Source of the DNA: Azospirillaceae bacterium
GTDB lineage: Bacteria; Pseudomonadota; Alphaproteobacteria; Azospirillales; Azospirillaceae
DNA: 33,640 bases
Direction of reading: 5' to 3'
Assembly: GCA_028277115.1 (NCBI GenBank)
Contig: JANQHG010000154.1
Location: 1 to 33,640 of the forward strand
Made by a program: the position numbers and the translations under genes. Every line of letters starts with the position of its first letter. Position 1 is the first letter of the stretch. The notes beneath the pieces are model-generated. The model worked only from the letters and a program-made list of their open reading frames with translations, searched no databases and was not told the origin of the DNA. Below are positions 28,815 to 33,640 of this stretch, piece after piece.

Positions 28815-29576
28815 ATGACCCACCACCGGACCGGCTACGCCGACAGCATGCTCTACCTGAACGACGTCACGGTGACCTTCGATGGGTTCCGCGCGCTCGA
28901 CCGCCTGAGCCTGGTCGTCGACCCGGGTGAGCTGCGCGCGGTGATCGGGCCGAACGGCGCCGGCAAGACCACGATGATGGACGTGGTCACCGGCAAGACC
29001 CGACCGGACGACGGCGAGATCTTCTTTCGCGGCGGCACCGACCTGCTCAGGCTCGACGAGGCCGCGATCGCCGAGCTCGGGATCGGGCGCAAGTTCCAGC
29101 GCCCGACCGTGTTCGACACCCACACGGTGTGGATGAACCTGGCGTTGGCGGTCGCCGGTAAGCGCACCGTGCGGCGGGCCCTGTTCGGCCGGCTGACGCC
29201 CGAACAGGCCGATCGGATCGATCAGGTGTTGGAAACCATCGCGCTCGCCGACCATCGCCACGCGCGCGCGGGATCGCTGTCGCACGGGCAAAAACAGTGG
29301 CTCGAGATCGGCATGCTGCTGGCCCAGGATCCGGACCTGTTGTTTCTGGACGAGCCGGTCGCGGGCATGACCGATGCCGAGACCGAGCAGACGGCCGAGC
29401 TGTTGACCGCGATCGCCGGCCGGCACTCGGTGGTGGTGGTCGAACACGACATGGCGTTCGTGCGCGCACTCGGGGTCAAGGTGACGGTGCTGCACGAAGG
29501 CGCGGTGCTTGCGGAGGGGTCGATGGCGCACGTTCAGTCCGACCCGCGGGTGATCGAGGTTTATCTCGGGCGGTGA
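28815..29576 (+). CDS. urtD: Urea ABC transporter ATP-binding protein UrtD (solitary)
   Basis: 253 aa. Walker A GPNGAGKTT (45-53) continues into MMDVVTGKTRPDDGEI. GIGRKFQRPTVF, the signature LSHGQKQWLEIGMLLAQDPD, Walker B LLFLDEPVAGMTDAET, VVVVEHDMAFV and the C-terminal VLAEGSMAHVQSDPRVIEVY together mark UrtD rather than a generic LivG. UrtD is one of two ATPases of the UrtABCDE urea importer. None of urtA, urtB, urtC or urtE is within reach on either side (mlaA upstream, the DoxX-NDH-2 fusion downstream), which is unusual. ATG 28815 has a poor ribosome-binding site; ATG 28848 is an alternative. Confidence 0.9.
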   Translation: MTHHRTGYADSMLYLNDVTVTFDGFRALDRLSLVVDPGELRAVIGPNGAGKTTMMDVVTGKTRPDDGEIFFRGGTDLLRLDEAAIAELGIGRKFQRPTVFDTHTVWMNLALAVAGKRTVRRALFGRLTPEQADRIDQVLETIALADHRHARAGSLSHGQKQWLEIGMLLAQDPDLLFLDEPVAGMTDAETEQTAELLTAIAGRHSVVVVEHDMAFVRALGVKVTVLHEGAVLAEGSMAHVQSDPRVIEVYLGR

Positions 29577-29627
29577 CGAGAGGCCTTGCGGCCGGAAAAG
29601 GGCCAACCGGCACCGAAGGCGCCGGGG

Positions 29628-29764
29628 GCGCGGTGTTGGGGGATGGTGCCCCCAATGTCAGGGGGGGCGCCCCCCCGACACCCCCCGACCAGGGGTTGCC
29701 CCCTGGACCCCATTTGGTGGGGGGCAGGGGAGGGGGCAGCGCCTCCCGTACGGCCGACAGGCCG
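29628..29764 (+). repeat. G/C-run hairpin repeat (family B, copy 2)
   Basis: The element lies between the convergent urtD and DoxX-NDH-2 genes. The core CCAGGGG (29689-29695), TTGC, CCCCTGG (29700-29706) is identical to the hairpin at 23106-23123. The 3' module GAGGGGGCAGCGCC (29730-29743), then TCCCGTACGGCC, also matches with few changes. The order and orientation are the same as copy 1; the spacer between modules is shorter. It could end transcription from both sides. Confidence 0.75.
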
Positions 29765-29766
29765 CG

Positions 29767-31941
29767 CTACGACGGTCCGTCCGTGATCAGCCGGGTCGAA
29801 CGACGAAAGGTCAAATACGCCCACGCCCAGTTGAGCAGCACGACCAACCGATTGCGCACCCCGGCCAAAAACAGCACATGGACCAAACCCCAAAACCACC
29901 AGGCAAGCGCGCCCCGAAGCCGAACCCGCCCGATCTCCGCAACCGCGGCCTGACGCCCGATCGTCGCGAGATTGCCGGCGTGGCGATACCGGAACGGCGG
30001 CGGCGCCGGCTGGCCGAGCAGACGCCGGTGGATCTCCTTGGCGGCATAGGCGCCGGCCTGCTTGGCCGCGGGCGCGATCCCCGGCACCGGCGTGCCGTCG
30101 CGACCGAGAATCTGCGCGGTGTCGCCGACCACGAACACCGACGGCTGCCCCGGCACCGTCAGGTCGGGCGCAACCATCACCCGGCCGGCCGGGTCGTGCG
30201 CCGCACCAAGCCATTTCTGCGCCGGGGACGCGATCACCCCGGCGGCCCACACCACCGTGCGCGCCGCCACCCGGGTCGCGCCGATGCGGACGCCGCCGGC
30301 ATCGACCTCCTGAACCCGGTGGCCGAGCACCACCTCGACCCCCAGCGCCTCGAGCGCGCGCAGGGTCTCCGTGGACGACGCGGGCGACAACGCCGGCAGC
30401 AGCCGCGGCCCCGCCTGGACCAGGATCACCCGCGCCGCGGCCGGATCGACGTGGCGGAACTCGTCAACCAGCCCGTGATGGGCGAGCTCGGCGATCGCGC
30501 CGGCAAGCTCGACCCCGGTCGGGCCGCCGCCGACCACGACGAAGGTCAACCAAGCTGCGCGCTCGTCCGGGTCGGCGGTGTCTTCGGCATGTTCGAACGC
30601 AACCAGGATGCGCCTGCGGATCTCGGTCGCGTCTTCGATCTTCTTCAACCCCGGCGCCAGCGTCTCCCACTCGTCGCGGCCGAAATAGCTGTGGCGTGCC
30701 CCGGTCGCCAGGATCAAAAAATCGTAGCCAAGCCGCTCGTCGCGCAGCCGGACCGTGCGCGCGTCAAGATCGACTCCGGTGACCCGCCCGAGCCGGACCC
30801 GGACATTGGCCTGGTCGCGGAACATCTCGCGGATCGGCCAGGCGATCTCGGACGCCGACAGGGCGGCGGTCGCGACCTGGTAGAGCAGCGGCTGGAACAG
30901 GTGATAGTTGTGGCGGTCGACCAGGGTGATCCGGCACGGGCTGTGGTGGAGCGCGCGGGCGGCGGCCGCCCCGGCGAAGCCGGCGCTGACGATCACGACA
31001 TGGGCGAGACCTTGGTCGTTCCATCGCGCACCGTCGATCAACGCCGGCGCATGCGCGGCGAGCCGCCGGCCGAGCCAGGCGTCGAGCGACAGCGCGCCGG
31101 GTCCCCGCAACAGCGGGATCACCAACAGGGCGAGCCAATAGGCATGCACCGGCTCGTGGCGCACCAGGGTCTCGATCACGATCGTCATCGTGACCAGCGG
31201 CACCGCGGCGACCCGAGTGAACAACCCGGCCGCGAGCAGCGGCGCGCACACCAACTCGACCGCGGCCGCCAGCCCGGCGGCCAGCGGCGGCGCCAACAGC
31301 GGCAGCCGATACTGCTCGCGGAACAGCGCGACCGCGTGGTCGAAGTTGGCGAGCTTGCCGACCCCCTCGGCAAAGAACAGGCCGGCGATCCCGAACCGGA
31401 ACGCGAAGAGGGCGAGCGGCCCGCCCCAGCGGCTGAGCCACGCCGCCGCGCCTTGGAGCGAGCCGACCAGCGGCAGCGCGATCCAGCGCGTGCCGCGGCC
31501 GAGCGCGGCATCGACCGAGATCGGCCCGGCGCCCGACACCCAATACCAGCCGAGCAGGACCGACGCATAAAGCTGGACCGACGGGTCGACGACCGAGGCC
31601 GAAGCGACCGCGATCAGCGCGGTCAGACCGGCGGCGGCGGCCCGGGTCGCCGCGCCGACCGCGAGCAGGACCCCGCCGACCAGCTCGACCGCCAACCATG
31701 CCGCCGGCACCGGTCCGCGGGTGCCGGTCAGCGTGGCGAGCCCGACCGAGACCACAAGCTGGGCGAGCCACAGCCGGCACACCAAGTCGAACAGCGGCCA
31801 CAGGCTGCGCCGGGTCAGCCGTTGGCCGTCGCGCCACGCCGCGATCCACGGGGCGAAGCGATAGAGTCGGCCGTCGATCGGCCGCGCGGTCGACGCCGGG
31901 ACGGCACCGGGGCTCGTGGGGCTGTCGGGCGGCCCGTCCAA
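29767..31941 (-). CDS. Double DoxX - type II NADH dehydrogenase fusion
   Basis: 724 aa if started at TTG 31941, the only plausible start after the preceding gene; upstream starts would lie inside that gene. Residues ~45-155 and ~172-290 each look like a four-helix DoxX membrane domain. From ~312 the protein is a flavin NADH:quinone oxidoreductase (NDH-2): FAD-binding HVVIVSAGFAGAAAARAL, YHLFQPLLYQVATA, LILATGARHSYFG, NAD-binding FVVVGGGPTGVELAGAIAEL (GGGPTG at 471-476), VFVVGDTAQ, and a C-terminal membrane-anchor stretch (WWFWGLVHVLFLAGVRNR). The first Gly of the FAD motif is Ser. It would oxidise NADH and reduce membrane quinone. Relation of the DoxX part to substrate or anchoring is inference. 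It follows two small membrane-protein genes. Confidence 0.85.
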   Translation of the reverse strand: MDGPPDSPTSPGAVPASTARPIDGRLYRFAPWIAAWRDGQRLTRRSLWPLFDLVCRLWLAQLVVSVGLATLTGTRGPVPAAWLAVELVGGVLLAVGAATRAAAAGLTALIAVASASVVDPSVQLYASVLLGWYWVSGAGPISVDAALGRGTRWIALPLVGSLQGAAAWLSRWGGPLALFAFRFGIAGLFFAEGVGKLANFDHAVALFREQYRLPLLAPPLAAGLAAAVELVCAPLLAAGLFTRVAAVPLVTMTIVIETLVRHEPVHAYWLALLVIPLLRGPGALSLDAWLGRRLAAHAPALIDGARWNDQGLAHVVIVSAGFAGAAAARALHHSPCRITLVDRHNYHLFQPLLYQVATAALSASEIAWPIREMFRDQANVRVRLGRVTGVDLDARTVRLRDERLGYDFLILATGARHSYFGRDEWETLAPGLKKIEDATEIRRRILVAFEHAEDTADPDERAAWLTFVVVGGGPTGVELAGAIAELAHHGLVDEFRHVDPAAARVILVQAGPRLLPALSPASSTETLRALEALGVEVVLGHRVQEVDAGGVRIGATRVAARTVVWAAGVIASPAQKWLGAAHDPAGRVMVAPDLTVPGQPSVFVVGDTAQILGRDGTPVPGIAPAAKQAGAYAAKEIHRRLLGQPAPPPFRYRHAGNLATIGRQAAVAEIGRVRLRGALAWWFWGLVHVLFLAGVRNRLVVLLNWAWAYLTFRRSTRLITDGPS

Positions 31942-31955
31942 CGGCGGCCCGTTCT

Positions 31956-32315
31956 TTAGGACCCGCCGGGCACGAGCGCGGCGACCGTCGCGCCGGCCCG
32001 TTCGCCGATCGAATAGACCGCGCCGGCGATGATGCCGAAGAAGCACATATAGCTCATCCGGGTCGCGAGCGCGTAGGTGGCGGTCATCCAGCCTTCGAAG
32101 ATCACCCAATCGAACACCGGTGAATAGCCGACCATCAGCGCGCCCAGGGCGGCGCCGCCGAGGCAGCCGAAGAACGCGGCGTTGTTGTCGATCCATGGCG
32201 CCTGATCGGCCGGCGCGGCGGCGGCCGGCGGCTCGGCGCGCGCCGGGCCGATGCCGGTCGGCAAGACCGCCAGAAGCCCGGCGATCAGGACGGTGAGCAG
32301 GGCGGCGCGGCTCAC
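31956..32315 (-). CDS. Small secreted/membrane protein B, paralog of the upstream gene
   Basis: 119 aa from GTG 32315, which overlaps the stop of the upstream gene by four bases (GTGA). The signal peptide (SRAALLTVLIAGLLAVLPTG) ends near ARA (25-27). The mature part has two or three hydrophobic helices with WIDNNAAFFGCLGGAALGAL and YMCFFGIIAGAVYSIGE. Cys51 and Cys91 are exactly 40 residues apart, as in the upstream paralog (Cys62, Cys102). A 65-residue ungapped alignment of the two gives about 20 identities. The DoxX-NDH-2 fusion gene follows about 14 bases later. Family not recognised. Confidence 0.8.
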   Translation of the reverse strand: MSRAALLTVLIAGLLAVLPTGIGPARAEPPAAAAPADQAPWIDNNAAFFGCLGGAALGALMVGYSPVFDWVIFEGWMTATYALATRMSYMCFFGIIAGAVYSIGERAGATVAALVPGGS

Positions 32316-32701
32316 AGCAGCCCGTCGCCGCCGGTGATCATCTCGAGCGTCGAGTCCGCGGCCGAGGTCACGACCCCGCCGATCAGCCCGAAGTAGCAGC
32401 CGAGCAGGCTGCGCCACACCAGAATGCCGATCGACAACAGCGCGCCGGCATCCTTGGCCCATTTCCACAACGGGTAGGTCGCGACGGTGAACGAGCCGGC
32501 GGCGATCCCGATCCCGCAGCCGGCGAGCACCATGCCGGGGTCGATGAACGGGTCTTGGGCGGTCGGTGTTGCGAATCCATCTGATGGACCTTGAGCATAC
32601 GCGCTCGACCCGCGGCCGGCCATCGGCGCCGCCAAGACGAGCGCGACGGCGATCAAGGTAACGGCACCCCGGCATTTGGCCCGACTGATGGCCGATTTCA
32701 T
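32312..32701 (-). CDS. Small secreted/membrane protein A, first gene of the DoxX-NDH-2 operon
   Basis: 129 aa from ATG 32701, preceded on the minus strand by GGGAAAAG. The signal peptide (RGAVTLIAVALVLAAPMAG) has a probable cleavage after AYA (34-36). The mature protein contains FIDPGMVLAGCGIGIAAGSF and SLLGCYFGLIGGVVTSAADS with an intervening helix around WKWAKDAGALLSIGILVW. Cys62 and Cys102 match Cys51 and Cys91 of the next gene. In-frame starts further upstream (to 32860) add a part without signal-peptide character. Not recognised; glycine-zipper-like helices suggest a membrane-embedded oligomer. Confidence 0.8.
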   Translation of the reverse strand: MKSAISRAKCRGAVTLIAVALVLAAPMAGRGSSAYAQGPSDGFATPTAQDPFIDPGMVLAGCGIGIAAGSFTVATYPLWKWAKDAGALLSIGILVWRSLLGCYFGLIGGVVTSAADSTLEMITGGDGLL

Positions 32702-33000
32702 GGCTTTTCCCGTTCGCGCATCCCCGCTGCGGCGCCGCAATGATGCACCGCGAGACCCATTAAGTGCCCAATTCACCGGGGCGGCGTCAACGGGAACCTT
32801 GATGGCTGACGGGTCGAGACGGGGCCTGCGTTTCGAGCCCGTAGGGCCCGCACGCGTCAAAGCGTGCTGGCCGGCGGCGGTTCACCCAAGACGCGCCGCG
32901 TGGGACCTTAAGGGCTTGTTCGCATTCACCCGCTCTACACCATCGGCTGCAACCCATTGGAACTCTAATGACCTTAGCCGCTGAAGTGATTCGCTTGTTC

Positions 33001-33052
33001 CCCCGCGGGCCCAAAGGGGGTAACCCCTGGTCGGAGGGTGCCCCCTTGACCT
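33001..33052 (-). repeat. G/C-run hairpin repeat (family B, copy 3, inverted and partial)
   Basis: On the minus strand the sequence reads CCGACCAGGGGTTACCCCCT (around 33034-33015), one base different from the core of copies 1 and 2 in the loop. The 3' module is absent. It abuts the start of the ~288-base direct repeat, which itself starts inside this core (GGTCGGAGGGTGCCCCC). Confidence 0.6.
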
Positions 33053-33315
33053 TGGAGGCAAAGCCACCAAAACCTCGCGAACGGGTGTCGGCTTCTTGTC
33101 TCATGCCAAATCCGGTTGAACCATTCCGTTTGGTCGGAGCACCGCCGGTAGGTCGGGGCGCGGGCGCCCCCTGGTTGATCGGGAGCGCCCTGTCCCAGGC
33201 CCGCGCCCCGATATCGACGGTGCCGCAAAGCTGAACCGCCGATGTTGGGGCGATCGGCCCCCACCGGCGATGCAAACAGGCAAACCGTGCCGGCCGATCG
33301 CCCCAACCTACAGAT
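33029..33315 (+). repeat. ~288-bp tandem repeat unit, copy 1
   Basis: The unit runs from GGTCGGAGGGTGCCCC to CCAACCTACAGAT. It is nearly identical to 33353-33640, differing at about ten positions. The copies are separated by 37 bases, giving a period of about 324. The right half of the unit is a family A double hairpin (33148-33311). Confidence 0.85.
33148..33311 (+). repeat. REP/BIME-like double-hairpin element (family A, copy 2)
   Basis: GTAG head at 33148-33151. Stem 1: 33153-33165 with 33199-33211 (13 bp). Stem 2: 33244-33259 with 33292-33307 (16 bp). It closes with CTAC (33308-33311), so each end carries an outward-reading GTAG head, as in paired inverted REPs. Loops differ from copy 1 in the spc operon. 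Confidence 0.8.
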
Positions 33316-33352
33316 CGGTGAACAGCTTCCTCAGGCGTGGATAACCGGAACT

Positions 33353-33640
33353 GGTCGGAGGGTGCCCCCCTTGACCTTGGAGGCGAAGCCACCAAAACCT
33401 CGCGAACGGGCGTCGGCTTCTTGTCTCATACCAAATCCGGTTGAACCATTCCGTTTGGTCGGAGCACCGCCGGTAGGTCGGGGCGCGGGCACACCCTGGT
33501 TGATCGGGAGCGCCCTGTCCCAGGCCCGCGCCCCGACATCGACGGTGCCGCAAAGCTGAACCGCCGATGTTGGGGCGATCGGCCCCCACCGGCGATACAA
33601 ACAGGCAAACCGTGCCGGCCGATCGCCCCAACCTACAGAT
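33353..33640 (+). repeat. ~288-bp tandem repeat unit, copy 2 (reaches window end)
   Basis: Second copy of the unit at 33029-33315. It begins with the same GGTCGGAGGGTGCCCC (one extra C) and ends at the last base of the window at the same CAGAT, so further copies may lie beyond the edge. Confidence 0.85.
33473..33636 (+). repeat. REP/BIME-like double-hairpin element (family A, copy 3)
   Basis: GTAG head at 33473-33476 and closing CTAC at 33633-33636, with the same two stems as copy 2 and only a few substitutions, mostly in the loop of hairpin 1 and between the hairpins. It arose with the tandem duplication of the surrounding unit. Confidence 0.8.

Larger units (their letters stand above)
32702..33640. 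other. Non-coding, repeat-rich right end
   Basis: These 939 bases have no gene I can support. The first 280 bases form the upstream region of the protein A gene; on the minus strand TTGACG occurs at 32790-32785, a possible -35, without a convincing -10. From about 33001 to the end the DNA consists of repeat elements: an inverted family B core, then two copies of a ~288-base unit that each end in a family A double hairpin. Open frames here on both strands are translations of the repeats and come in near-identical pairs. Confidence 0.6.

Noticed and set aside
29586-29786. Pro/Gly-rich 66-codon frame after urtD
   Set aside because: It is made of the family B repeat, not a protein-coding sequence.
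29878-31959. Long plus-strand open frame (693 codons) opposite the DoxX-NDH-2 gene
   Set aside because: Arg/Asp/Gln-rich mirror sequence without domains, whereas the minus strand encodes a recognisable oxidoreductase.
32968-33559. Two near-identical plus-strand frames (88 and 105 codons) and their minus-strand counterparts
   Set aside because: They are translations of the tandem ~288-bp repeat and its hairpins; similarity is at DNA level and no ribosome-binding site or domain is seen.

Overview
The window is high-GC DNA from a Gram-negative bacterium. The ribosomal protein sequences and gene order, a DegP-like periplasmic protease, MlaA, an EAL protein and UrtD point to an alphaproteobacterium, perhaps Rhodospirillales-like. 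That placement is inference from protein resemblance; no tree was made.

Layout: (1) 1-655 holds the start of a divergent RNase R gene (rnr) and a tiny gene whose product ends in seven histidines. (2) 769-21225 is one long ribosomal superlocus: str (rpsL-rpsG-fusA-tuf), S10 (rpsJ-rplC-rplD-rplW-rplB-rpsS-rplV-rpsC-rplP-rpmC-rpsQ), spc (rplN-rplX-rplE-rpsN-rpsH-rplF-rplR-rpsE-rpmD-rplO-secY-adk) and alpha (rpsM-rpsK-rpoA-rplQ). All are on the + strand with many 1-11 nt overlaps. Together they make ribosomal proteins, two elongation factors, the Sec channel, adenylate kinase and the RNA polymerase alpha subunit. Promoter candidates before rpsL and rpsM share a 14-nt extended -35 block. S17 carries a ~100-residue acidic pentapeptide-repeat tail and S3 an Arg/Asp tail. 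(3) 21275-23064 is a small Cys-rich putative lipoprotein followed by an HtrA/DegP-type protease. (4) 23338-25390 is an ABC ATPase without a permease, overlapping a GESMG lipase-like lipoprotein. (5) 25415-27671 is a divergent pair: an unknown 133-aa protein and a PAS/degenerate-GGDEF/EAL phosphodiesterase. (6) 27717-29576 has mlaA (minus) and a solitary urtD (plus). (7) 29767-32701 (minus) is a probable three-gene operon: two paralogous small membrane proteins, each with two cysteines 40 residues apart, followed by a double-DoxX-NDH-2 fusion. This is my best candidate for an undescribed system. (8) 32702-33640 is non-coding and repeat-rich.

Three dispersed or tandem repeat classes stand out: a two-hairpin element with GTAG heads resembling REP/BIME units (three copies, one inside the spc operon between rpmD and rplO), a very G/C-rich hairpin element (three copies, after genes) and a ~288-bp tandem duplication at the right end. 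No tRNA, rRNA, CRISPR array or transposase gene was seen.
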